Assembly (NCBI RefSeq): GCF_024198175.1
Contig: NZ_JAJVKV010000012.1
Location: forward strand, 62,001 to 126,000
Direction of reading: 5' to 3'
From: Pyxidicoccus xibeiensis
GTDB taxonomy: Bacteria > Myxococcota > Myxococcia > Myxococcales > Myxococcaceae
Length of the DNA: 64,000 bases
The translations under genes were made by a program, and so were the position numbers. The notes beneath the pieces were generated by a model. The model was not told where the DNA came from, ran no database searches, and worked only from the letters and a program-made list of their open reading frames with translations. This document shows, piece after piece, positions 24,438 through 32,584 of this stretch (position 1 is its first letter; each line of letters starts with the position of its first letter).

Positions 24438-25712
24438 ATGCGAATGAGATTGCTCCTCCGCGCACCCCACAAGGCCCTGTGGGCCCTGCTCCTCGTCTCG
24501 GCCACGGCGAGCGCCGCGACGCCTGAAGGTGGCGCGGCCTACGCGCTCATCGTCGCGCACAACGGCGGCCTGGACCGGACCCAGGCCCCGCTGCGCTACG
24601 CGGACGATGACGGCGCGCGTTACCACGAGCTGCTGGCCCCCCGCGTGCGCGAGGCGGTGCTGCTGAGCGTGCTGGACGCGGAGACGCAGGTGCTCCACCC
24701 GGGGCTGGCCGCGAAGACGCGTCCGCCCACCCGCGCCGCGCTGAAGGAGACCCTCACGCGGCTGAACGCGCGCATGGCGGAGGACCGGGCCCGGGGTGAG
24801 CGGCCGGTGCTGTACTTCGTCTTCACCGGCCACGGGAAGCGCGGCGCCGCGGGGGAGGGGACGGTGAGCCTGCTGGACGGGCCCTTCACCCGCACGGACC
24901 TCTTCGAGGGCGTGCTCGCGCCCAGCCAGGCCTCGTTCGTCCACCTCATCGTGGACGCGTGTGATTCGTACTACTTCGTGCACTCGCGCGGCGCGCTGCC
25001 GGTGGGCCCCGCGCACACGGAGGCCGTGAAGGGCCTGCTGGCCACGCGCGAGCTGGAGCGCTACCCGCAGGTGGGCGTGGTGCTGTCCACCTCCACCGAG
25101 CAGGAGAGCCACGAGTGGAGCGCCATCCGCTCGGGTGTCTTCAGCCACCTGGTGCGCTCGGCGCTCACGGGCGCGGCGGACGTCAACGCGGACGGGCGGG
25201 TGGAGTACTCGGAGCTGCACGCCTTCGTCGCCGCGGCCAGCCAGGGCGCGGAGGACGTGCGCGGGCGGCTCGCGGCCTTCGTCCGGCCTCCCTCGCTGGA
25301 CCGCACGGCGTCGCTGGCGGACCTGGGCTCGCGCGCGGCGGTGGGGTACCTGATGGTGCCCACCGGCACGGAAGGCCGGCTGTGGGTGGAGGACTCGCGG
25401 GGCCTGCGCGTGGCGGAGTTCCACAAGGAGCGGGAGCGCTCGCTGGTGCTGGCGCTGCCCACGGGCCGGGCCTACTTCCTGCGCAGGAGCGGGCGCGAGG
25501 CGGCCTTCACCTTCGCCCGGGCGGGCGCGGTGGTGGACGGCGGCGGGCTCGCGTGGCGTGAAACGGCGCTCGCCTCGCGCGGGGCGGTGCAGGATGCGCT
25601 TCGCGACAGGCTGTTCTCGGTGCCCTTCGGCTCGCGCTTCTATCGGGGCTACGTGGCCAGTCTCGAATTGCCTCCGGTGACGCCAGAGGAAGGACCGGAC
25701 CTGTCGCCATGA
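24438..25712 (+). CDS. Exported caspase-fold (C14-like) peptidase
   Basis: 424 aa with a signal peptide (ALWALLLVSATASAA). The caspase-fold core follows: AYALIVAHNGG as first strand, LRYADDDGARYHELL, then FVFTGHGKRG with catalytic His132 and HLIVDACDSYYF with catalytic Cys175. The C-terminal half is a beta-rich region without recognised family. Bacterial caspase-like proteins act as regulated proteases in stress or conflict responses; an exported form suggests envelope action. It heads a three-gene operon with four-base overlaps (ATGA at 25709 and 26476) and is divergent from the ECF sigma/anti-sigma pair, which probably controls it. Confidence 0.85.
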   Translation: MRMRLLLRAPHKALWALLLVSATASAATPEGGAAYALIVAHNGGLDRTQAPLRYADDDGARYHELLAPRVREAVLLSVLDAETQVLHPGLAAKTRPPTRAALKETLTRLNARMAEDRARGERPVLYFVFTGHGKRGAAGEGTVSLLDGPFTRTDLFEGVLAPSQASFVHLIVDACDSYYFVHSRGALPVGPAHTEAVKGLLATRELERYPQVGVVLSTSTEQESHEWSAIRSGVFSHLVRSALTGAADVNADGRVEYSELHAFVAAASQGAEDVRGRLAAFVRPPSLDRTASLADLGSRAAVGYLMVPTGTEGRLWVEDSRGLRVAEFHKERERSLVLALPTGRAYFLRRSGREAAFTFARAGAVVDGGGLAWRETALASRGAVQDALRDRLFSVPFGSRFYRGYVASLELPPVTPEEGPDLSP

Positions 25713-26479
25713 GTGTCGTGGCCCTCGCGCTGTCGCTGGCGCTCTCGCAGGCGGCGGCTCCCTGTCAGGGGGAGCGGCTGGTGCTGGCCCCCTTCGACAC
25801 GGTGGCGCTGCCGCGCGCGGAGGCTCGCGGGCTGGAGGACGCGGTGCGCAAGGCCGTGGCCGCCACGCCCGGCGTGTGCCTGGAGTCTCGCGCGGACACG
25901 GTGGCGCGGGTGCGCACGCTGGGCCCGAGCGCCCTGGCGTGTGACGGCGCGACGTGCCTGGGCGCGCGCGGGGTGGCGTCCGGCGCGGCGTGGCTGGTGC
26001 GCGGCGTGGCGCTGGGCGTGGGCGGCGCGCGCAGCGTGGTGCTGTCGCTGGAGGATGCGCGAGGCTTCGAGGCGCGTGAGACGTTCCAGCTCCCCGGTGT
26101 GAACGCGGAGCCCGGCGAGGCCGAGGCGCGGGCCCGCCAGACCTTCAAGACGCTGTGGACGGGGCGGCCGCTGGAAGGCGGTGCGGCGCGCACGGCGGCG
26201 GTGGAGCGTCCGAAGCGGCTGTGGCCGAAGGTGCTGCTGGCGGCGGGCGGTGCGGCGCTGGCGGCGGGGGTGGGCTTCGGCGTGGCGTCGCGTCGCGCGG
26301 AGTCGCGCCTGTCCGCCGGAAACTCGGGCTGCACGGGCGAGGGCGAGGCCTTCCGTTCCTGCCTCGACGGGCGGGTGCGAGACGGCCGGCGGCAGGCCAC
26401 CACCGCCAACGTGTTGATGGGTACGGGCGCGGTGCTGGGCGCGGGCGGGGCCTTCTTCCTGGTGTGGGAGCTGCCATGA
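25709..26479 (+). CDS. Membrane protein of the caspase operon
   Basis: 256 aa; the start overlaps the caspase stop. An N-terminal signal-like segment (VVALALSLALSQAAA) precedes a domain of about 130 residues (LVLAPFDTVALPRAEARGLE, ADTVARVRTLGPSALACDGA) that resembles the nucleotide/TolB-like fold used by many myxobacterial outer-envelope proteins. Two hydrophobic helices follow near residues 173-190 and 235-254. Cys pairs (CDGATC, CTGEGEAFRSC) may form disulfides. No precise family is recognised; its position suggests that it works with the caspase-fold protein at the membrane. Confidence 0.75.
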   Translation: MSVVALALSLALSQAAAPCQGERLVLAPFDTVALPRAEARGLEDAVRKAVAATPGVCLESRADTVARVRTLGPSALACDGATCLGARGVASGAAWLVRGVALGVGGARSVVLSLEDARGFEARETFQLPGVNAEPGEAEARARQTFKTLWTGRPLEGGAARTAAVERPKRLWPKVLLAAGGAALAAGVGFGVASRRAESRLSAGNSGCTGEGEAFRSCLDGRVRDGRRQATTANVLMGTGAVLGAGGAFFLVWELP

Positions 26480-27612
26480 GGCGTGCGCTGCCGGGCATGT
26501 TGGGCCTGCTGCTCGTGGCGGCGTGCACCTTCGCGCCGGACCTGTCGCGCTACCCCCGGTGTGATGCGCAGGGGGCGTGCGAAGCGGGCTGGACGTGTCT
26601 GACTTTGGAGTCGCGCTGCGTGCCGGACTGCGGGGAGCACGGCGTGTGCCCGGCGCCGGAGCCGGACTCCGGTGAGGACAGCGGCCTGCCTGGAGCGGAC
26701 GCGGGTGATGCGGGCGACGTGCCGGATGGCGGCTCGGGCGAGGACGGGGGCGTGGATGCGGGCACCGACGCGGGCTCGGACGGCGGTGCCGACGCGGGGC
26801 CGGTGTCGCTCGGGCTCGAGCTGGACGGCTTGGCCCAGGGCATCGAGGGCAAGGCGTACGGCGACCGTCTGCGCGCGAGGGGAGGAACGCCGCCGTACAT
26901 CTTCACGGCCACCGCGCCGCTGCCCGCGGGGCTCTCGCTCGAAGAGGATGGCTGGCTGTCCGGCACTCCTGCCGTGGCGGGAGACTTCTTCCTCGCCATC
27001 GACGTGACGGACCAGGGCGACCCCATGAAGCGGGCCAGCGGCAGCATTCCCCTGCGCATCCGCCCCGTGCTGCACTTCGCCGGGCCGGGCACGCTCGCGG
27101 ACGCGCCGCTCAACTATGCCTACTCGGAGCGCCTGTCCGCCACGGGAGGCAAGCCGCCCTACCGGTTCACGGTGGCCGAGGGCAGCACGCTGCCGTCAGG
27201 GCTCCAGCTGAACGAGGAGACGGGCGTCCTGACGGGGACGTCCGGGCGGACGGGAGTGGTGAGGTTCCACATGACGGTGAAGGACGACGACTCGCCGCCC
27301 CAGGAGGTCACGCGCGAGCTGACGCTGACGACGGTGGACCTGGGCCTGCTGCCGTTGGGGGTGAGGCTGATGACGCGGTCCCTGCCGGACGCGCGCAAGG
27401 GGACGCCGTACAGCTACACCCTGCGCTCTGCGGGAGGGACGGGGGCCAACTGGACGGTGCAGGGCGTCCTGCCCCCCGGCATCGAGTTCAATGCCTCGCA
27501 GGCGCTGCTCTCGGGGACGCCCACGCAGGCCAGCACCACCTATCCCCTGAGAATCACCGTGTCGGACCTGACGACTGCGTCCCCGGGTGACGTGACGCTC
27601 GAGGTGAAGTGA
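26476..27612 (+). CDS. Lipoprotein with three Ig-like (He_PIG-type) repeats
   Basis: 378 aa, start overlapping the previous stop (ATGA). A lipobox (LLVAAC) is followed by a Cys-rich region of about 50 residues with six Cys, then an Asp/Gly/Ser-rich linker. Three repeats of about 90 aa follow, each with the putative-Ig (He_PIG) signature GG-x-P-P-Y-x-F/W...LP-x-G-L/I-x...G-x-L-S/T-G-T-P. Such repeats occur in surface or adhesion proteins. As the last gene of the caspase operon, it is probably an outer-membrane anchored binding partner. It ends 3 bp before the convergent gene at 27616. Confidence 0.85.
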   Translation: MRRALPGMLGLLLVAACTFAPDLSRYPRCDAQGACEAGWTCLTLESRCVPDCGEHGVCPAPEPDSGEDSGLPGADAGDAGDVPDGGSGEDGGVDAGTDAGSDGGADAGPVSLGLELDGLAQGIEGKAYGDRLRARGGTPPYIFTATAPLPAGLSLEEDGWLSGTPAVAGDFFLAIDVTDQGDPMKRASGSIPLRIRPVLHFAGPGTLADAPLNYAYSERLSATGGKPPYRFTVAEGSTLPSGLQLNEETGVLTGTSGRTGVVRFHMTVKDDDSPPQEVTRELTLTTVDLGLLPLGVRLMTRSLPDARKGTPYSYTLRSAGGTGANWTVQGVLPPGIEFNASQALLSGTPTQASTTYPLRITVSDLTTASPGDVTLEVK

Positions 27613-27615
27613 GGC

Positions 27616-29154
27616 TCAGGCCAGGGTGAGCAGCGGGCTGCCCTCGGGGACCAGCGGCGGCGGCAGCGCCCACAGCGCGGTGGGGTTGCGGTAGCCCAGC
27701 TCGAAGGCGGTGAGGATGGCGGGCCACCGGTCCGCGAAGCCCGCCCAGTTGTACTCGGTGGGCTTGGACGTGAGCGGGTTGAGGTCGCGGTCCTTCTGGC
27801 TGGCCGCGTAGTCGGAGAAGTTCCACGTCACCGGGCCCAGCTCCAGGCGCAGCAGCGGCGTCAGCGCCTGCATCAGGTCCGGGCGCGAGACTTCCTTCGG
27901 CAGCCGCGCGGGCGGGGTGAAGGCGGGCTGCACCGCGTCGTGCTGCTCGCGCCAGGCGAAGCAGTTGTTGGCGATGGTGACGAGGGCCTCGCGCGCGGCG
28001 CCACCGGGCGCCTGGCGAGCAGTCTCGGTGAGCGCGAAGGCGGCCACCACCAGGCTGTTGCCGGACACGTCTGGCAGCAGGCGCGCGAAGTCGGACGGGG
28101 CCGGCTGCTCGCGCGTGCGGGTGACGAGGACGTCGTACGCGCGGCGGGCCTGTGCGGGCGTGGCGCCGGGGAGCGTGAAGTCTCGCAGCACGCGGTCCGG
28201 CGTGAGCGAGCCCGCGCCCTGGCGCCAGGCGAGGTACGCCTGCGCCGAGCCGCCGATGTCGGTGAAGATGGCGACGTTGCCCTCGTTGAGCATGCGCTCC
28301 AGGGTGAGCGTCAGCGCCTCGGCCTTGTCGAGCGGCAGCACACCGGGGGCCTGGAAGAACAGGCGCGCGATGCGGTGCGCGGTGGACCAGAGCGTGCGCG
28401 CGTCGGCCAGCGGCTCCAGGTTCATGGCGCCCGCGAGCGCGCCAATCACGGCGGCGGCGTCTCGCGGCAGCCCGTGCCAGCCGAGCGCGGTGGACAGCTT
28501 CTCCGCGCCCTGGCGCATGGGGCCGGTGAGGCCCACGCGGTCATACGCGTTCGAGGCGCTGGAGAGCGTCTCTCCCTGCGCGAGGTCGATGATGCGCCGG
28601 GCGATGGCGGCGCCGAGCATTCCCTTGCCGGCCTCCTGCGACGCATGCGGCGCGAAGGCGAACCAGCACGGGCGCACGCGGCTGGTGCCGCCCGGGCGGA
28701 AGTCCGGGTCCAGCAGCGCCTGCAGCGTCTGGGCGATGTGGATGTAGCCCTGGGTGATGAAGCGGTTCTGCTGCAGCGGGGTGCCGGGCGGCACGGTCGT
28801 GGGCGCGAGCAGGTCCGGCGCGGGGGCGCGCAGCACGTTCAGCTCGCGCACCACGTTGTGGAGCTCGGCGGTGGGAAGCGCCTGGGGCGAGTGGAGGCGC
28901 ATGGCGGTGCGCGGGGGCTCCATGGCGGCGGAGTCGAGCTGGGGCGGGTGGACGCGCATGGCGTTGCGCGGGGGCTCCACGGCGGAGGAGTCGAGCTGGG
29001 GCGGGTGGAGGCGCGTGGCGTTGAGCGGGGGCTCCACGGCGGTGGTGGCCAGGTCCGTCCGGGGCGGGTGGACACGCATGGCGGTGCGAGGAGGCTCCGC
29101 CGGAGCGGGGCTCGGCTTCGCCGCGGGCGGGGAGAGGGGACGCTTCTTCGCCAT
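27616..29154 (-). CDS. Unrecognised 512-aa protein with N-terminal Pro-rich repeats
   Basis: Start at ATG 29154, preceded by GGAG; a much longer open frame upstream is low-complexity antisense of the next gene. There is no signal peptide. Residues 20-97 hold four imperfect repeats of about 19 aa with the core EPPRxAMRxHPPQLDSxA. The remaining ~410 residues are mostly helical with well-conserved-looking segments (WFAFAPHASQEAGKGMLGAA, IFTDIGGSAQAYLAW, TIANNCFAWREQ, TWNFSDYAASQKDRDLNPLT). I cannot assign a family. A cytoplasmic or delivered protein is possible. Confidence 0.75.
   Translation of the reverse strand: MAKKRPLSPPAAKPSPAPAEPPRTAMRVHPPRTDLATTAVEPPLNATRLHPPQLDSSAVEPPRNAMRVHPPQLDSAAMEPPRTAMRLHSPQALPTAELHNVVRELNVLRAPAPDLLAPTTVPPGTPLQQNRFITQGYIHIAQTLQALLDPDFRPGGTSRVRPCWFAFAPHASQEAGKGMLGAAIARRIIDLAQGETLSSASNAYDRVGLTGPMRQGAEKLSTALGWHGLPRDAAAVIGALAGAMNLEPLADARTLWSTAHRIARLFFQAPGVLPLDKAEALTLTLERMLNEGNVAIFTDIGGSAQAYLAWRQGAGSLTPDRVLRDFTLPGATPAQARRAYDVLVTRTREQPAPSDFARLLPDVSGNSLVVAAFALTETARQAPGGAAREALVTIANNCFAWREQHDAVQPAFTPPARLPKEVSRPDLMQALTPLLRLELGPVTWNFSDYAASQKDRDLNPLTSKPTEYNWAGFADRWPAILTAFELGYRNPTALWALPPPLVPEGSPLLTLA
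28863..29097 (-). repeat. Coding tandem repeat, four units of about 57 bp
   Basis: Four tandem units encode EPPRxAMRxHPPQLDSxA-type repeats in the N-terminus of the gene at 27616-29154. Units 2 and 3 are closest to each other; units 1 and 4 have diverged at their ends. Such in-frame repeats can expand or contract by slippage. Confidence 0.65.
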
Positions 29155-29347
29155 GAGGTCGCTCCGGGACAGGGAGGGGACGCGCACTATCGCCGGAATG
29201 CCCTGGGGAATGCTCGTGGGGCGGGCGTCCTCGCGAGGTGGCAGGGGCCTGTCAGGTGCCTTGCCCTCCGAGCACCTCCCGCTCTGGCGGGTGGTTGTCC
29301 GTGACCCGGCAGTCCCCAACTTTGAACCAGAAGGGAGGCCAGGGCAC

Positions 29348-30238
29348 ATGCCGCGCAAGGCCAGGTGGACGGTGTTGGGAATCGCGGGGCTGTCGCTGCT
29401 GATGTGCGGCGGGTGCTCGGCCGAGGCGCAGTCCGGAGCGGCGAGTCCCCAGGGGACGACGTCGCAGGTGGCAGCCGGGTCCGAAGCAGGCGCGGCGCAG
29501 GGCCCACGGGCGAGCGGGCAGGCACGGCCCCGGGATGAGGTCGCGGACCTCCAGGCCAGCGTGGCCGAGCTCCGCGTGCAGGTCGCCGAGCTCCGCCAGG
29601 AAGTGACGCGCCTGCGTGCGCAGGTGGCGGAGACGGGCGTGGGTGGCTCGGGCGACGTGGGCACGGCGGCGGGCAGCGGCACCGGAGGCTCGGGGACCGC
29701 GGGCACGGGCACAGCGCAAGGAACAGGCACGGCTCAGGGCACGGCCCAAGGAACAGGCGGTGCGGGCGGCGTGGGCACTGCGCAAGGAACCGCCGGCGCG
29801 GGCACGGCTCAGGGCACGGCCCAAGGAACAGGCACGGCTCAGGGCACGGCGCAAGGAACAGGCAACGCGGGCACGGCGCAAGGCACGGGCGGCGCGGGCA
29901 CGGGTGCGCAGGGCACGGGAGCAGGGGCCGCGGGCACCCTGCGTGACGTCCCTCCGGCGGGCACGGGCCTGCCGGGCCCTCAAGGCACGGCGGTGGTGAA
30001 CGCCGTCTACACGGGCGTGGTGCGCTCGGTGTCGGAGAAGCAGGTGGTCATCGACGTCGGCGGCGGTTCGCCGGTGACGCTGGGGGTGGAGGCGGAGACG
30101 AAGGTGCTCCGCGACGGGAAGAACCTCGATGTGCGCCAGCTCAAGCCGGGCGAGCAGGTGCGAGCGGTGGTGGACCTGGTGGGCCCGGAGAAGACGCTGG
30201 AGATCGCCGTGCAGCCAGCGGCGGCTCCGAAGCGGTGA
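29348..30238 (+). CDS. Lipoprotein with coiled coil and GTAQGT repeats
   Basis: 296 aa, ATG 29348 after GGGAGG. A signal with lipobox-like LMCGGC. Residues about 60-95 form a short coiled coil (LQASVAELRVQVAELRQEV). Residues about 100-195 are low-complexity Gly/Thr/Ala/Gln, built from GTAQGT units. Residues about 215-290 are a compact beta domain (VYTGVVRSVSEKQVVIDVGG, LGVEAETKVLRDG) like the repeats of DUF5666 or KOW/OB-type domains. It is probably an envelope protein with a flexible spacer. Function unknown. A longer frame upstream is not supported by codon use. Confidence 0.75.
   Translation: MPRKARWTVLGIAGLSLLMCGGCSAEAQSGAASPQGTTSQVAAGSEAGAAQGPRASGQARPRDEVADLQASVAELRVQVAELRQEVTRLRAQVAETGVGGSGDVGTAAGSGTGGSGTAGTGTAQGTGTAQGTAQGTGGAGGVGTAQGTAGAGTAQGTAQGTGTAQGTAQGTGNAGTAQGTGGAGTGAQGTGAGAAGTLRDVPPAGTGLPGPQGTAVVNAVYTGVVRSVSEKQVVIDVGGGSPVTLGVEAETKVLRDGKNLDVRQLKPGEQVRAVVDLVGPEKTLEIAVQPAAAPKR
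29702..29920 (+). repeat. Low-complexity coding repeat (GTAQGT)
   Basis: Short direct repeats built on GGCACGGC and CAAGGAACAGGC recur about ten times inside the lipoprotein gene at 29348-30238. They encode GTAQGT units and are prone to length variation. Confidence 0.7.
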
Positions 30239-30307
30239 GCCAGGGAGCCGGCCCACGCTCCGTCAGTCGCACGCCTCATGCGCGTCCCTGTGAGGGAGGT
30301 TTCCATC

Positions 30308-30541
30308 ATGACGGCCTATGACCGATATCGCGCGCTCCTGCGCAAGCTGGTGCTCGTACGTGCGCGGCATCCGGACGGCGACTCCCCCGAGGAGGATGCC
30401 CTGCTGGACGTCCTGGACGAGGTGTGGACGGAGATGACCGAGGGCGAGCGCTCCGCCATCTCCTCCGAGCGGGCCCGTGCGCTGGGCCTGCCAGACACCG
30501 AGTCCCATGGCACCGACTCCGCGCCGCCGCCCCAGGGCTGA
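30308..30541 (+). CDS. Small soluble protein, 77 aa
   Basis: ATG 30308 is preceded by GGGAGG at good spacing; an ATG 10 codons upstream lacks this. The product is acidic and helical (YDRYRALLRKLVLVRARHPD, then PEEDALLDVLDEVWTEMTEG) with a Pro-rich tail. Coding bias is normal for the window. No family is recognised. It lies 69 bp after the repeat lipoprotein and converges on the phosphatidyltransferase gene. Confidence 0.7.
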   Translation: MTAYDRYRALLRKLVLVRARHPDGDSPEEDALLDVLDEVWTEMTEGERSAISSERARALGLPDTESHGTDSAPPPQG

Positions 30542-30549
30542 CGCCCGTC

Positions 30550-31158
30550 CTACTTGCGCGCCGTGGGAAGGGGCGCGTGCGGGCCTTGCGCTTCGTGGGA
30601 GTCCGGGCGTGCGCGCCGGGCGTCGGGGGCACGCGGCCGGGCGCGCAGCACCGCGCGTGAGTAGTCCACCACCGAGGCGAGCGACAGCACGCCGATGAGC
30701 GCCACGAGCGGCGCCACCGCGGGCTGGAAGAGCAGCACACACAGCAACGCCAGCAGTTGCAGCGAGGTGACGACCTTGCCGAGCAGCCGTGCCTTGAGCT
30801 CCACCGGCCGCAGGCCCGGCACCACGCGCGCGACGATGAAGCCGATGGCGGTGCCGATGTCACGCACCACCAGCAGCAGCACCTCCGGCAGGGCGATGAG
30901 CCCGTCGAAGTAGCAGACGACGATGGCCGTCACCATGAAGCCCCGGTCGGCCACCGGGTCGATGAGCGCGCCGATGCGCGTGGCGAGTCCCTTGTGGCGG
31001 GCAATCCACCCGTCCAGGAAGTCCGTGAACGCCGCCAGCATGATGAGCGCCGCGCGCACCACGGCGTCAGGGATGACGATGAACGCCACCGCCAGCGGCA
31101 GGCGGGAGAGCGACAGGGTGTTGAGCAGCGCGAGACTCGCCTGGCGGCGCATATGCAT
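30550..31158 (-). CDS. CDP-alcohol phosphatidyltransferase
   Basis: 202 aa, integral membrane protein with about five helices. The diagnostic motif D-G-x2-A-R-x8-G-x3-D-x3-D is perfect: DGWIAR, then G, then DPVAD, at about residues 49-71. Enzymes of this family join CDP-diacylglycerol (or a CDP-alcohol) to an alcohol acceptor such as glycerol-3-phosphate or inositol phosphate. The motif does not show which acceptor is used. A Pro/Arg/His-rich C-terminal tail of about 35 residues is extra compared with minimal PgsA proteins. It stands alone between two convergent/divergent genes. Confidence 0.85.
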   Translation of the reverse strand: MHMRRQASLALLNTLSLSRLPLAVAFIVIPDAVVRAALIMLAAFTDFLDGWIARHKGLATRIGALIDPVADRGFMVTAIVVCYFDGLIALPEVLLLVVRDIGTAIGFIVARVVPGLRPVELKARLLGKVVTSLQLLALLCVLLFQPAVAPLVALIGVLSLASVVDYSRAVLRARPRAPDARRARPDSHEAQGPHAPLPTARK

Positions 31159-31389
31159 CCAAGGTGCTTCCTCAACCCCCGCCGTGCATCTGCTTGGAAG
31201 AACGACCGTTCAGCGCTGGACCGGGCCCCAGCGAGCAGGGAGGCGGCGCCCACCTCCCGGAGTCGCCGAACCCTCCAGAAAAGCCTGGAAGCCCGGTCCC
31301 CGTGGGCCGTGCGACATCTGCGAGAATCTTCCAACCCCTGGGTCTGTCACCTCCCGTGCCGACCCTCCTGTCCCCGGAGCCGCCGCGCC

Positions 31390-32496
31390 GTGCTTGCGCC
31401 CCACCGTGTCCCGTCCCGCGCTTCCACCCCGTCCTCCAGCAGCGGTCCACGCCAGGAGCCCGGCCGGCACGCCCCCCGCCCCCGTCCATCCGCGCTCACC
31501 GCGCCGGGGCTCCTGCTGCTCGCGGCGCTGCTGCCAGGCGTGGCGAAGGCCTCCGGAACCCCACCCGCCAGCACCCCGGAGGGGAGGATCAACTCCGAGG
31601 TGAGCCAGCCGGCCCGCGACACCGTCCTCGGCCCGAGGCGCCAGGTGCTCTCGCTCCTCGGCCAGGAAGCCGCCACTCCCAGCCCCGACACCGGCCCCCG
31701 CGCCCCCACCCGCGAGGAGCTGGCGCGCTACGCCTGGCTGTCCCCGGAGGCGAAGGTGCGTCCACTGGAGTCCGCCATCGCCCCACCGGAGGGCTACACG
31801 CGCATTCCCGTGGATCAGGGCTCGTTCGGCGCGTGGCTGCGGGGCCTGCCCCTGCGTCCCGAGGGCACGCCGGTGCTCCACTTCCGGGGCGGCGAAATCC
31901 TGGCCGCCGACGACGCGAGGCTGGCGGCGGTGGCGGAGCTGGACGTGGGCACGGCCAACCTGCAGCAGTGCGCCGACTCCGTCATCCGCCTCCACGCGGA
32001 GTGGCTCTGGTCCAGCAAGCAGCACGAGCGCATCGCCTACCGCTTCACCAGCGGGCACCTCGCCTCGTGGCCGAAGTACGCGGCGGGAGACCGGGCACGC
32101 GTCGCCGGCTCCAAGGTGACGTGGGTGCGCAGCGCCGGTGCGGACTCCTCGCGCGCCGCGTTCCGCGCCTACCTGGACCTGGTCTTCAACTACGCGGGCA
32201 CGCTGTCCCTGGAGCCCCTCAAGGGCCGGCCCTCGCGAGACGAGGCGCGGCCCGGGGACTTCTTCGTGCTGGGCGGCAGCCCGGGGCACGCGGTGCTGGT
32301 GCTGGACGTGGCGACGAACGCGCAGGGGAAGCGGGTGGCGCTCTTGGGCCAGGGCTTCATGCCGGCGCAGGACTTCCACGTGCTCTCCCCGGGCCCGGGA
32401 GCGGACGGCGCGCCGTGGTTCGCGCTGGAGGGCGACGCGGTGGCCACGCCCTTCTGGAAGCCCTTCCCGTGGTCCTCGCTGCGGCGCTTTCCGTGA
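31390..32496 (+). CDS. DUF4846-family exported protein
   Basis: 368 aa from GTG 31390 (CGGAG upstream). The start is uncertain: the n-region before the hydrophobic core (TAPGLLLLAALLPGVAKA) is long, and no ATG is available. The mature part matches the DUF4846 layout: YTRIPVDQGSFGAWLRGLPL, then AELDVGTANLQQCADSVIRL, RFTSGHLASWPKYAAGDRA and DFFVLGGSPGHAVLVLDVA. The family's role is unknown; the invariant GHAV-type motif and the Cys suggest an envelope enzyme. It converges on the desaturase gene. Confidence 0.75.
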   Translation: MLAPHRVPSRASTPSSSSGPRQEPGRHAPRPRPSALTAPGLLLLAALLPGVAKASGTPPASTPEGRINSEVSQPARDTVLGPRRQVLSLLGQEAATPSPDTGPRAPTREELARYAWLSPEAKVRPLESAIAPPEGYTRIPVDQGSFGAWLRGLPLRPEGTPVLHFRGGEILAADDARLAAVAELDVGTANLQQCADSVIRLHAEWLWSSKQHERIAYRFTSGHLASWPKYAAGDRARVAGSKVTWVRSAGADSSRAAFRAYLDLVFNYAGTLSLEPLKGRPSRDEARPGDFFVLGGSPGHAVLVLDVATNAQGKRVALLGQGFMPAQDFHVLSPGPGADGAPWFALEGDAVATPFWKPFPWSSLRRFP

Positions 32497-32584
32497 AGCC
32501 CCCCGGCCTCATCGGTGACGTTTCCGTCGGACGCCTGCTCACGAGGCCCGTAGGGAAGGGCCCACGTCGTACTGACTGCGGAGC

